A stretch of 12,600 nucleotides of DNA from DATKSG01 sp035531775 (lineage in GTDB: Bacteria > Actinomycetota > Acidimicrobiia > Acidimicrobiales > UBA8190): contig DATKSG010000001.1 in assembly GCA_035531775.1 (NCBI GenBank), positions 1 through 12,600 of the forward strand, given 5' to 3'. How positions within the stretch are numbered: position 1 is the stretch's first letter; the number at the start of each line of letters is the position of its first letter. The translations under genes and the position numbers were made by a program. This document shows positions 1 through 7,344 of this stretch, piece after piece. Under the pieces are notes generated by a model. It saw only the letters and a list, made by a program, of their open reading frames with translations, ran no database searches and had not been told where the DNA came from.

Positions 1-353
1 AGCGACTGCCGGTCCTCGGGCGGCACCAGCTCGTCCAGGCGACGGCGGAAGCCGCCCCCGGCGCGGGTGCCGAGCAGGTGCGATGTCCACGGGGCCGGTG
101 GCCGGGCCTCCAGCGAGACCAGGCGGCGCTCGGTGTCGAAGCCGGCTTCCAGGCGGGCTTCGCCCAGCACCTGCGGCAGATCCCCTTCGCCGCTGCTGCG
201 CAGGTCACGCGCCCCGGCCACTATGGGCAGGGCCACCCCCCAGTCGGTACGAGGACCGACGTCCACGTGCATGGTCCGGCGCACCGATCCCGGCCCCCGG
301 GCCGGCACCGACTCCAGGGGTATGCGCGGTGGGCCGGACGTGGCGAGGGTCAC
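1..353 (-). CDS. DUF2889-type protein, 5' part (runs off the window edge)
   Basis: About 117 residues are visible; the 3' end lies beyond base 1. The segment near residues 24-32 (RRTMHVDVG) and the following run, in which an acidic segment about 'GEARLEAGFD' precedes 'VSLEARPPAPWTSHLLG', resemble the DUF2889 family as I remember it, with a conserved RRT-H-D opening and a GFR segment (here GGGFRRRLDE). The function of that family is unknown to me. I chose the GTG at 353 because an in-frame TAG lies four codons upstream and the conserved segment starts soon after it; the only other early start, an ATG inside the RRTMH motif, would cut that motif. A -10-like TAGCGT (365-360) ends six bases before the GTG, so the mRNA may be leaderless. 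The gene is divergent from the thiolase-fold gene and shares the palindrome at 382-399 with it, suggesting a role in the same process. Confidence 0.72.
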   Translation of the reverse strand, partial: MTLATSGPPRIPLESVPARGPGSVRRTMHVDVGPRTDWGVALPIVAGARDLRSSGEGDLPQVLGEARLEAGFDTERRLVSLEARPPAPWTSHLLGTRAGGGFRRRLDELVPPEDRQS

Positions 354-474
354 GGCGCCACGCTACCGTGCACGCGCGTTCTCCGACACTGGCGTCAGGG
401 TTCTGAGCCCGGCTCCGGAGCCGCCTGGCAGGTGAACCACAACAGCAACACCCGAGAAGCGGAGGCAGCAGGAC
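354..474. promoter_or_regulatory. Divergent intergenic promoter region (DUF2889 / thiolase-fold gene)
   Basis: This 121-base gap separates two divergent starts. It holds the palindrome at 382-399 and, on the minus strand, a -10-like TAGCGT at 365-360 spaced for a leaderless GTG start at 353. The matching -35 would fall inside the palindrome, though its sequence (TGTCGG) is poor. On the plus strand I see no convincing -10; the thiolase-fold gene has a GGAGG at 461-465, nine bases before its ATG. No small gene is evident. Confidence 0.5.
382..399. promoter_or_regulatory. Palindromic operator candidate, copy 1
   Basis: The sequence TCCGACACTGGCGTCAGG has the form YCYGAC-N6-GTCAGS. One half-site is degenerate (CCGAC where the other copies have CTGAC); the right half GTCAGG is exact. 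Similar copies sit at 4711-4728 and 10390-10424. It starts 29 bases before the DUF2889 start and ends 75 bases before the thiolase-fold start. An 18-bp inverted repeat of this shape would suit a dimeric TetR-type repressor, but no regulator is encoded in the window. Confidence 0.6.
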
Positions 475-1626
475 ATGGCACGACGAGTGGCGATCGTGGG
501 AGCAGCGCTGAGCGACTGCGGGCGTGTCGATGACAAGACCGCCTTCGAGCTGCATTACCAGGCCACCACGGCCGCCCTGGCCGACGCCGGCATCAGCCGC
601 AACGATGTCGACGGCTTCATGTCGCACGGCACCGGGGCGCTGCCGCCCATCGAGCTGGCCGAGTACCTGGGCCTCGCCCCCCACATCCAGTACATCGACT
701 CGACCGGGGTGGGCGGCTCGTGCTGGGAGATGTTCCTGGAGCACGCCGTGGCCGCCATCGCCCAGGGCCAAATCGAAACGGTGGTGCTGAGCTACGGGTC
801 GACGTCGCGTGCCGATCTCAAGCGCAAGTTCCGCACGGCCAACCTCTTCTTCGGCAACCGGGGGCCGACGCAGTTCGACGCCCCCTTCGGCCACACCCTC
901 ATCGCCAAGCACGCCATGTCGGCCCGGCGCCACATGCACGAGTACGGCACCACCATCGAGCAGCTGGCCGAGATCGCCGTGTCGGCCCGCTACAACGCCC
1001 AGTTCAACCCTCAGGCCTACTACCGCGACCCCATAACCATCGACGACGTGCAGTCGTCGACCATGGTGGCCGACCCCTTCACCAAGCTGCACTGCTGCAT
1101 CCGCTCCGACGGCGGCGGCGCACTGGTCATCACCAGCGAGGAGAGGGCGCGCGACTGCGCCAGCACGCCCATCTGGGTGCTCGGTACCGGCGAGGCCATC
1201 TCCCACACCACCATGAGCGAGTGGGCCGACTTCACCGAGTCACCGTGCGTGCGCTCGGGAGCCAAGGCCTTCGGCCAGGCCGGCGTGACCCCCGAGGACA
1301 TCGACGTGGTGCAGGTCTACGACTCCTTCACCCTGACCGTCCTGCTCACCTTGGAGGGCCTGGGCTTCTGCAAGAAGGGCGTGGGCGGCGCCTTCGTGGA
1401 GGACGGCAAGCTCAGAGTGGGCGGAGCCCTGCCCACCAACACCGACGGCGGTGGGCTTTCGGCTTGCCAGCCCGGCATGCGCGGCATCTTCCTGTTGGTC
1501 GAGGCGGTCAAGCAGCTCCGGGGCCAGTGCGGCGAGCGCCAGGTGGCCGACGCTCGCCTGGCGTGCGTGAACGCCACGGGCGGGTGGATCTCCTCCACTG
1601 GCACCGCCATCTTGGGCCGGGAGTAA
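475..1626 (+). CDS. Thiolase-fold (SCPx/Ltp-like) protein with atypical active site
   Basis: A 383-residue protein of thiolase length. Its N terminus (ARRVAIVGAALSDCG), the buried helix near residues 78-100 (TGVGGSCWEMF...), the segment VYDSFTLTVLLTLEGLGFC (about 281-299) and the C-terminal GGALPTNTDGGGLSACQPG (about 317-334) follow the layout of lipid-transfer-protein-like thiolases, which in actinobacteria act on acyl-CoA in sterol and fatty-acid side-chain breakdown. By eye, the usual nucleophile motif (CxSG) is missing: Cys83 lies two residues past the expected place. The usual GHPxG histidine motif is replaced by the SACQPG segment. A cysteine in the last block is kept (LACVNATGG, Cys364). 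It may therefore be a retro-aldol or retro-Claisen lyase, or a non-catalytic subunit, rather than a classical thiolase. Proteins of this group often pair with a DUF35 OB-fold partner; none is in the window. GGAGG at 461-465 supports the ATG. It converges on the aldehyde dehydrogenase gene with 13 bases between stops. Confidence 0.85.
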   Translation: MARRVAIVGAALSDCGRVDDKTAFELHYQATTAALADAGISRNDVDGFMSHGTGALPPIELAEYLGLAPHIQYIDSTGVGGSCWEMFLEHAVAAIAQGQIETVVLSYGSTSRADLKRKFRTANLFFGNRGPTQFDAPFGHTLIAKHAMSARRHMHEYGTTIEQLAEIAVSARYNAQFNPQAYYRDPITIDDVQSSTMVADPFTKLHCCIRSDGGGALVITSEERARDCASTPIWVLGTGEAISHTTMSEWADFTESPCVRSGAKAFGQAGVTPEDIDVVQVYDSFTLTVLLTLEGLGFCKKGVGGAFVEDGKLRVGGALPTNTDGGGLSACQPGMRGIFLLVEAVKQLRGQCGERQVADARLACVNATGGWISSTGTAILGRE

Positions 1627-1639
1627 GCCCCGCCGAAGA

Positions 1640-3148
1640 TCAGCCGGTGAGCTTGGGCGAACCGGCCTCGGCCGGGATGGCCACGGTCTTGGTCTCCAGG
1701 TACTCCTCGAAGCCCTCGTCGCCGTTCTCGCGCCCCACCCCCGACTGCTTGTAGCCGCCGAAGGGGGCGTCGGGGGCCAGGTACACCCCGCCGTTGATGC
1801 CCATGGTGCCGGTGCGGATGCGCCGGGCCACGGCCAGCGCGCGCTGCTCCGAGGCCGAGGTCACGTCGCCCGACAGCCCGTAGATGGAGTCGTTGGCGAT
1901 GCGCACGGCGTCGTCGTCGTCCTCGTAGGCCAGCACCGCCAGCACCGGCCCGAAGATCTCCTCCTGGGCGATGACGGCCTTGGGGTCCACGTCGGCGAAC
2001 AAGGTGGGTTCCACGAAGTAGCCCTTGTCCATGCCGGCCGGCACCCCGCCACCGGTCACGAGCCGCGCCTCGGCGTTGCCCTTTTCGATGTAGCCGAGCA
2101 CCCGCTCGCGCTGCTTGGCGCTCACGAGCGGCCCGGCCAGCTTCGACGCGTCCCAAGGGTCGCCGCACTCCATGGCCGACATCATCGCCGCCGCCAACTC
2201 CACCCCTTCGTCGTAGCGCCGCCGCGGCAGCAGCAGCCGGGTGGTGATGGCACATCCCTGGCCCGAGTGCACGCACACACCCATGGCGATGCCGCCCACC
2301 GCGGCGCCCAGGTCCTCCACGTCGTCGAGGACGATCTTGGCCGACTTGCCGCCGAGCTCCAGGAACACCTTCTTCACGGTGTCGGCCCCCTTGGCCATGA
2401 TGCGCCGGCCGGTGGCCGTGGACCCGGTGAAGGTGATCATGTCCACTCGTGGGTCGGTGGTGAGCACCTCGCCCACCATGTGGTCCGAGGAGGCCACCAC
2501 GTTGACCACGCCCGGGGGGATGTCGGTCTCCTCGGCGATGATGCGCCCGAGCACGGTGGCCGACCACGGCGTGTCGGGAGCGGGCTTCAACACCACCGTG
2601 TTGCCGGCGGCCAGCGCCGGGCTCACCTTGGCCATGTTCAAAAACAGCGGGAAGTTCCACGGCGTGATGGCCCCCACCACCCCGGTGGCCTCGCGCAGGA
2701 TCATGCGCCGGGTGCGCTGGCCGAAGACGGTGCGCTCGGGCAGCTCCCGGTCATAGGCGTAGCGCTCGGCCAGCTCGGCCCAGTAGGGGATGTCGTCGAT
2801 GGGCAGGTCCACCTGGATGGCATAAGTGAGGGCGATGGGGCTGCCGGCCTCGGCCACCACCACAGCGCGCAGCTCCTCCTTGTGGGCCACCATGGCCTGG
2901 TGCAACTGCTCCAGGCAGCGGCGTCGGAAGGCGTGGTCGGTGGACCACGACGTCTCGTCGAAGGCGCGGCGGGCCGCGGCGATGGCGCTGTCCATGTCGG
3001 CCGTGGTGCCGTCGGCGGTGTCGCCGAGGACCTCCTCGGTGGCCGGGTCGATGTTGGCGAAGGTCGCCCCCCCGCTCGCCTCCACCAGCTTGCCGTCGAT
3101 GAGCAAGCGGGCCTCGCCGCGCACCTCGGGTCGGGTCGATTCGGTCAT
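1640..3148 (-). CDS. NAD(P)-dependent aldehyde dehydrogenase
   Basis: This 502-residue enzyme oxidises an aldehyde to its carboxylic acid using NAD(P)+; it is presumably cytosolic. All hallmarks of the ALDH superfamily are present: TPWNFP with Asn165 of the oxyanion hole, Lys188 (VLKPA) for cofactor binding, the Rossmann loop FTGSTATG at 240-247, general base Glu264 in LELGGKS, catalytic Cys299 in GQGCA, EEIFGPV at 396-402 and PFGGYKQSG at 462-470. Length is normal for the family. The ATG at 3148 overlaps the upstream synthetase stop (ATGA), and AGGGAGGG at 3162-3155 lies six bases before it, so the two are probably translationally coupled. The product acid would be a natural substrate for the synthetase made from the same message. 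The true aldehyde is unknown. Confidence 0.95.
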   Translation of the reverse strand: MTESTRPEVRGEARLLIDGKLVEASGGATFANIDPATEEVLGDTADGTTADMDSAIAAARRAFDETSWSTDHAFRRRCLEQLHQAMVAHKEELRAVVVAEAGSPIALTYAIQVDLPIDDIPYWAELAERYAYDRELPERTVFGQRTRRMILREATGVVGAITPWNFPLFLNMAKVSPALAAGNTVVLKPAPDTPWSATVLGRIIAEETDIPPGVVNVVASSDHMVGEVLTTDPRVDMITFTGSTATGRRIMAKGADTVKKVFLELGGKSAKIVLDDVEDLGAAVGGIAMGVCVHSGQGCAITTRLLLPRRRYDEGVELAAAMMSAMECGDPWDASKLAGPLVSAKQRERVLGYIEKGNAEARLVTGGGVPAGMDKGYFVEPTLFADVDPKAVIAQEEIFGPVLAVLAYEDDDDAVRIANDSIYGLSGDVTSASEQRALAVARRIRTGTMGINGGVYLAPDAPFGGYKQSGVGRENGDEGFEEYLETKTVAIPAEAGSPKLTG

Positions 3149-4689
3149 GGGGTTCCCTCCCTGTGGTCCCCGATGCGCTGCTCGCGCAACCGGGCCTTCA
3201 ACACTTTGCCATTGGGCTCACGCGGCAGCTCGTCGACGAACTCGATGGTGCGCGGCAGTTTGAAGTCGGCCAGATGCGCCCCGAGGCGTCCCCGCAGGGC
3301 CTCGGCATCGGCCGGGGCCCCCGGGCGCAGCTCCACCACGGCGTGCACCCGCTGGCCCATGCGCTCGTCGGGCAGCCCGAAGACGGCAGCGTCCACCACG
3401 TCGGAGTCCTCGAGCAGCGCCGTCTCCACTTCGGCCGGGTACACGTTCACCCCGCCCGACAGGATGAGGTCGGTGCGCCGGTCGGCCAGGAAGAGATATC
3501 CGTCCTCGTCCACCCAGCCCATGTCGCCCACCGTGAAGTAGCCGTCGCGCCAGGCCGAGCGGGTCTTCTCGGGGGCGTTGTGGTACTCGAAGCCCCGCCC
3601 GGCGAAGGCCGAGATGTAGATGGCACCGACCTCGCCCACGGGCTGCTGCTCGCCGTCCTCGTCGAGGATCCTGACCGAGAGCCCCGGGAAGGGGCGCCCC
3701 ACGCTGCCGGGCTTGCGCAGCCACTCCTCGGGCGAGATGACCGAGGCCATGCCCTCGCTGGCGCCGTAGTACTCCCACACCGCCCCGGGCGGGAACACCT
3801 CGATGATGCGTCGCTTCACCGGCACCGGGCACGGAGCGGCGGCGTGGAGCACCTTGCGCAGGCTCGACAGGTCGAAACGGCGCCAGTCGGCCTCCAAGAT
3901 GCGGATGAACTGGGCCGGGACCATCTGCGAGGTGGTGACGCGCTCGGCTTCGATCAGCGCCATGGCCTCGGTGGCGTCCCACTTGGCCATCACCACCACC
4001 GTGGCCCCCTCCACCAGGTGCATGAGCGCGTAGGCGCTCGGGGCGGTGTGGTACACGGGCCCGCACATGAGGTGCACGTCATCGCCGTCGAAGCCCCAGA
4101 AGGCGGCGAAGGGGTTGGGCGGGGCCACCGTGGCCGGCGGGGGTGGCGGGCGGACGATGCCCTTGGGCCGGCCGGTGGTGCCCGAGGTGTAGGTCATGGT
4201 GGTGACCGGGGAAGCGATGTAGTCGGCTCGGGGGGGATGGTCGTGCCCGCCGCCGAGCTCGGCGCGGCCGGCGGGCACCGAGGCCACTTGGGCCGCGGCG
4301 GCGGCGGCCACCGAGGCGTCGGCCCCGTCGTGCACCAGGGCGCAGGCCCCGGAATCGGTGAGGATGTAGGCGGCTTCGGCCGCCGTGAGCCGGGTGTTCA
4401 CCGGGACGATGAGCGCCCCCAACCGGGCCGCCCCGTGCCAGGCGGCCAGCACGTCGATCCCGTTGGGCAGCGCCACCGCCACCCGGTCGCCGGGCTCACC
4501 TACGTAGGGGGCGAGCGCATGGGCCCAGTCGTTGGCCAGCCGGTCGAGCTCGGCGAAGCTCACCCGACGGTCACCGAAGACGATGGCGGTGCGCCCGGGT
4601 TGGGCCGCCGCTATGGCGGCCACGCCCCTCGGGGAGGCGTCGACCGGCTGCTCGGCGGGCTCAGGGCAGGGCATGGGGCGGCCCAGCAT
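3145..4689 (-). CDS. AMP-forming acyl-CoA synthetase (fatty-acid-CoA ligase family)
   Basis: The enzyme activates a carboxylic acid with ATP and CoA, through an acyl-adenylate, to an acyl-CoA. With the ATG at 4689 it has 514 residues, normal for the ANL superfamily. Visible motifs are the phosphate loop TYTSGTTGRPKGI (166-178), GPVYHTAP (210-217), YYGASEG (307-313), GYFTVGD (383-389), the hinge region around DRRTDLILSGGVNVYP (403-418) and catalytic Lys495 in PNGK. A proline-rich stretch at 180-192 follows the P-loop. The start is uncertain: the ATG at 4674 (509 residues) also fits, and a -10-like TATGCT (4690-4685) overlaps the 4689 ATG and would suit a nearly leaderless start at 4674. The open frame extends further upstream to 5214, but only as the antisense of the amidohydrolase gene. 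It is first in an operon with the aldehyde dehydrogenase and is divergent from the amidohydrolases across the palindrome at 4711-4728. Confidence 0.93.
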   Translation of the reverse strand: MLGRPMPCPEPAEQPVDASPRGVAAIAAAQPGRTAIVFGDRRVSFAELDRLANDWAHALAPYVGEPGDRVAVALPNGIDVLAAWHGAARLGALIVPVNTRLTAAEAAYILTDSGACALVHDGADASVAAAAAAQVASVPAGRAELGGGHDHPPRADYIASPVTTMTYTSGTTGRPKGIVRPPPPPATVAPPNPFAAFWGFDGDDVHLMCGPVYHTAPSAYALMHLVEGATVVVMAKWDATEAMALIEAERVTTSQMVPAQFIRILEADWRRFDLSSLRKVLHAAAPCPVPVKRRIIEVFPPGAVWEYYGASEGMASVISPEEWLRKPGSVGRPFPGLSVRILDEDGEQQPVGEVGAIYISAFAGRGFEYHNAPEKTRSAWRDGYFTVGDMGWVDEDGYLFLADRRTDLILSGGVNVYPAEVETALLEDSDVVDAAVFGLPDERMGQRVHAVVELRPGAPADAEALRGRLGAHLADFKLPRTIEFVDELPREPNGKVLKARLREQRIGDHREGTP

Positions 4690-4710
4690 ACGGGCCTGAC
4701 CCGCCACGTG

Positions 4711-4728
4711 CCTGACACGAACGTCAGG
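4711..4728. promoter_or_regulatory. Palindromic operator candidate, copy 2 (perfect half-sites)
   Basis: CCTGACACGAACGTCAGG is a perfect inverted repeat of 6-base arms (CCTGAC / GTCAGG) around a 6-base spacer. It sits in the only gap between two divergent catabolic operons and abuts the plus-strand -10 candidate, so one bound dimer could control both directions. Same form as the sites at 382-399 and 10390-10424. Confidence 0.72.
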
Positions 4729-4771
4729 TATATGATCGGTCCCGCCACGGGGCGCTGGCCCCCCACCGACG

Positions 4772-4780
4772 AAGGGAGGG
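4772..4780 (+). promoter_or_regulatory. Ribosome binding site that fixes the amidohydrolase 1 start
   Basis: AAGGGAGGG lies two bases before the ATG at 4783. The same frame is open far upstream and offers an earlier ATG at 4733, but that ATG lies inside the -10 candidate and has no ribosome binding site. The conserved N terminus of the protein also starts only after 4783. Confidence 0.7.
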
Positions 4781-4782
4781 CC

Positions 4783-6063
4783 ATGCACGGCGAAGACCTG
4801 ATCCTGGTGAGCGTGGACGACCATGTGGTCGAGCCCCCCGACATGTTCGACGGCCGCGTCCCGGCCAAGTGGAAGGGCCGCGAGCCGCGCATCGTCCACA
4901 AGGACAACGACACCGACGTCTGGGTCTACGAGGGCAACGAGATCCCCAACGTCGGCTTGAACGCCGTGGTGGGCCGACCGCCCGAGGAGTACGGCATCGA
5001 GCCCACCTCCTTCGCCGAGATGCGCCCCGGCTGCTACGACATCGACCAGCGCGTGCGCGACATGAACGCCAACGGCGTGCTCGGGTCGATGTGCTTCCCC
5101 TCCTTCGTCCAATTCTGCGGGCAGCTCTTCGCCCGCACCGAGGACAAGGAGCTGGCCCTGGCCATGGTCCAGGCCTACAACGACTGGCACGTGGAATCGT
5201 GGTGCGGGGCGCATCCGGGCCGGTTCATCCCGCTGTCAATCCCGCCGATCTGGGATCCGAAGCTCATGGCCGCCGAGGTCCGGCGCATGGCGGCCAAGGG
5301 CGCCCACGCCGTCACCTTCTCGGAGAACCCGTCCAAGCTGGGCTGGCCCAGCTTCCACTCCGACCACTGGGACCCGTTCTGGTCGGCCTGCGCCGATGAG
5401 GGCACGGTGGTGTGCCTGCACATCGGCTCCTCCTCCACCCTGGCCATCACCGCCCCCGACGCCCCCTTCGACGTCCTCATCGCCCTGCAGCCGGTCAACA
5501 TCATCCAGTGCGCGGCGGACCTTCTGTTCTCGCCGGTGCTGCGCAAGTACCCAGCGCTGCGCATCGCCCTGTCCGAGGGCGGCATCGGGTGGATCCCGTA
5601 CTTCTTGGAGCGCGTCGACTACGTCTACTCGCACCACAAGGCGTGGACCGGCCAGAGCTTCGGCGACAAGCTCCCCAGCCAGGTGTTCAAGGAGCAGATC
5701 GTCACCTGCTTCATCGACGACGCCTTCGGGGTGGAGAGCCGCCGCCACCTGGAGCTCGACAACGTGTGTTGGGAGTGCGACTACCCGCACTCCGACTCCA
5801 CCTGGCCCAACGCCCCCGAAATGGCCATGAAGTACCTGGCCGAGGTGCCCGACGCCGAGGTCCACAAGATCACCCACGAGAACGCCATGCGGATCTTCCA
5901 GTTCGACCCCTTCGCACACCGGCCCCGCGGGCAGTGCACGGCCGGCGCCCTGCGGGCCGAGTCCGCCGATGTCGACGTGTCGATCCGCCCCCGGCGCAAC
6001 GGGGCGGCCCGCAAGCCCACGCTGGCCGCCGACCTGGGCAAGCTGGCCACCAAGCAGAGCTGA
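4783..6063 (+). CDS. Metal-dependent amidohydrolase 1 (Amidohydro_2 / ACMSD-like TIM barrel)
   Basis: A 426-residue member of the amidohydrolase-2 group, TIM-barrel enzymes that bind one metal and catalyse hydrolysis or non-oxidative decarboxylation; alpha-amino-muconate-semialdehyde decarboxylase and gamma-resorcylate decarboxylase are known relatives. Visible motifs are the N-terminal metal motif VDDHVVEP (11-18), His213 in CLHIGSS, SEGGIGWIPYFLER (264-277) and the C-terminal ECDYPHSDS (331-339), where Asp333 is the expected catalytic or metal-ligand Asp. The last 50 or so residues after the barrel are basic and Ala-rich, probably a flexible tail. It leads a plus-strand operon; the next gene, a paralogue, follows after 33 bases. 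The reaction cannot be assigned. In this setting it may cleave or decarboxylate a ring- or chain-derived intermediate. Many annotations call such proteins simply 'amidohydrolase'. Confidence 0.9.
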   Translation: MHGEDLILVSVDDHVVEPPDMFDGRVPAKWKGREPRIVHKDNDTDVWVYEGNEIPNVGLNAVVGRPPEEYGIEPTSFAEMRPGCYDIDQRVRDMNANGVLGSMCFPSFVQFCGQLFARTEDKELALAMVQAYNDWHVESWCGAHPGRFIPLSIPPIWDPKLMAAEVRRMAAKGAHAVTFSENPSKLGWPSFHSDHWDPFWSACADEGTVVCLHIGSSSTLAITAPDAPFDVLIALQPVNIIQCAADLLFSPVLRKYPALRIALSEGGIGWIPYFLERVDYVYSHHKAWTGQSFGDKLPSQVFKEQIVTCFIDDAFGVESRRHLELDNVCWECDYPHSDSTWPNAPEMAMKYLAEVPDAEVHKITHENAMRIFQFDPFAHRPRGQCTAGALRAESADVDVSIRPRRNGAARKPTLAADLGKLATKQS

Positions 6064-6096
6064 GCCGGCCCTCGGGGGGCGGCGTACGAGGACGGC

Positions 6097-7314
6097 ATGC
6101 CAATCGAGGGGACCAAGGTCATCGACGGCGACGGGCACGTCACCGAGCCGCTCGACCTGTGGACCAGCCGCATGGACGAGGCCACGTGGGGTAACTGGAT
6201 CCCGCATACCGACCTGGCCAGCGGGCGGAGCTACCTGGGTGGTGAGGTGCGCAGCGGTGGCGCCGACGCCATGCGCCGGGCGGCTGAATTGTCGGGCATC
6301 GCCTTCGACAAGATCACCGAGAACGTGAGGAAGGTGGGTGCCAGCCTCGCACGGCGCGGCGGGTACCGCCCCGACGTGCGCCTCGAGGACATGGACCGCG
6401 CCGGCATCGACGCCTCGGTGCTGTACCCGACCGCAGCGATGTTCTTCGGCCCGTCGGACCCCATCCGGGCCCTGCAGAACCACGAGTTCGTCCGCGACTG
6501 CCAGCGGGCCTACAACGACTGGCTGGCCGAGTTCTGCTCTACCGATCCCGAGCGCCTCTTCGGCGTGGGCCTGGTGCCGCTGCAGGACATCGGCATGGCC
6601 GTGGCCGAGGCAGCCCGGATCGTGGACCTCGGCCTGCAAGGCGTCATGGTGCGCCCCTCGCCCTACATAGACGAGCTGCCGCTCAGCCACAGCGTCTACG
6701 ACCCCTTCTGGTCCACCTGCCAGGAGCTCGGCCTGAGTGTGGCCTTCCACCCCGGCGTGCACGGCGACACGCCCGGGGCCTGTCGCAAGTTCGGCCTGGT
6801 GGTGGACGACCCCGACATCAGCGTGGTCAACAACACGGTGAACACCCTCTACGGAGGGTCGGGGTTCGGCCGGGCCATCGGCAACGCGGCGGACATGATC
6901 GTCACCGTGGGACGTCTCATCATGGGCGGTGTCTGCGAGCGCTTCCCGTCGCTGCGCTTCGTCTTCTTGGAGTCAGGCGGTGGCTGGATGCCCACCATCC
7001 TCGAGCGCATGGACGCCCAGGTGGGCGAGTTCCCCTTGGACGGGGAGAACCTCACCATGGCGCCGAGCGACTACTTCCGCCGCCAGTGCTACGTGTCCTT
7101 CGACGCCGATGAGTGGAGCCTGGCCGCCTCGGCCAAGTGGCTCGGCGCCGATCGCGTCCTGTGGGCCTCGAACTACCCGCACCCGAAGTACTCCGACGGC
7201 GTCCTGGCCAAGCTCATGACGGCCCTCGGGCCCCTCGAGGGCGCCGAGCAGCACCAGATCCTGTGGGCCAACGCCGTGGAGGCCTACGGCCTGCCCATCC
7301 CAGCGGCTGTCTGA
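6097..7314 (+). CDS. Metal-dependent amidohydrolase 2 (paralogue, Asp-to-Asn in the C-terminal motif)
   Basis: A 405-residue amidohydrolase-2 protein. It shares with its upstream neighbour the N-terminal DGDGHVTEP (10-18), a shared AYNDW helix (here RAYNDWLAEF, 137-146), a catalytic-region His (FHPGVHG, His218), the sheet motif LESGGGWMPTILERMD (291-306) and the C-terminal YPH segment. The key oddity is Asn359 in WASNYPHPKY (codon AAC, 7171-7173), where the neighbour and most relatives have Asp. In ACMSD-type enzymes this Asp is a metal ligand and catalytic base, so the protein may use a different metal arrangement, work on another reaction, or serve as a regulatory partner of amidohydrolase 1. 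The ATG is preceded by a GAGGA a few bases upstream. It follows amidohydrolase 1 by 33 bases and precedes the TLP1-like gene by 30, all in one apparent operon. Confidence 0.88.
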   Translation: MPIEGTKVIDGDGHVTEPLDLWTSRMDEATWGNWIPHTDLASGRSYLGGEVRSGGADAMRRAAELSGIAFDKITENVRKVGASLARRGGYRPDVRLEDMDRAGIDASVLYPTAAMFFGPSDPIRALQNHEFVRDCQRAYNDWLAEFCSTDPERLFGVGLVPLQDIGMAVAEAARIVDLGLQGVMVRPSPYIDELPLSHSVYDPFWSTCQELGLSVAFHPGVHGDTPGACRKFGLVVDDPDISVVNNTVNTLYGGSGFGRAIGNAADMIVTVGRLIMGGVCERFPSLRFVFLESGGGWMPTILERMDAQVGEFPLDGENLTMAPSDYFRRQCYVSFDADEWSLAASAKWLGADRVLWASNYPHPKYSDGVLAKLMTALGPLEGAEQHQILWANAVEAYGLPIPAAV

Positions 7315-7344
7315 CGGCGCTGGCGACGCAGAGGAGGAGGACCG

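Larger units (their letters stand above)
4690..4782. promoter_or_regulatory. Divergent promoter region (acyl-CoA synthetase / amidohydrolases)
   Basis: This 93-base gap holds the best palindrome of the set (4711-4728). On the plus strand, TATGAT at 4731-4736 is a good -10 match and begins two bases after the palindrome; a weak -35 (GTGCCT, 4708-4713) fits a 17-base spacer. The palindrome would then cover the spacer and part of the -35, the classic place for a repressor. On the minus strand, TATGCT at 4690-4685 is a -10 candidate. A further lone half-site CCTGAC lies at 4695-4700. Promoter elements are by eye only. Confidence 0.55.

Noticed and set aside
205..1206. Minus-strand open frame of about 333 codons over the thiolase-fold gene
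   Set aside because: It is antisense to a gene with a clear thiolase layout and runs through the divergent promoter region and into the DUF2889 gene in another frame.
4711..4728. Idea that the palindrome is a KstR or KstR2 operator of cholesterol catabolism
   Set aside because: The known forms AACnnGTT and CAAG..CTTG do not match CCTGAC-N6-GTCAGG.
3163..4782. Upstream extension of the amidohydrolase 1 frame to 3163 (a 966-codon frame)
   Set aside because: This part is antisense to the acyl-CoA synthetase and has no motif. The ribosome binding site at 4772-4780 and the family N terminus put the start at 4783.
5236..6762. Long open frame of about 508 codons on the minus strand across the two amidohydrolase genes
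   Set aside because: It is antisense to two genes with clear family motifs, and its product is rich in His, Gly, Val and Arg without any recognisable domain, as expected for the complement of GC-rich coding DNA.
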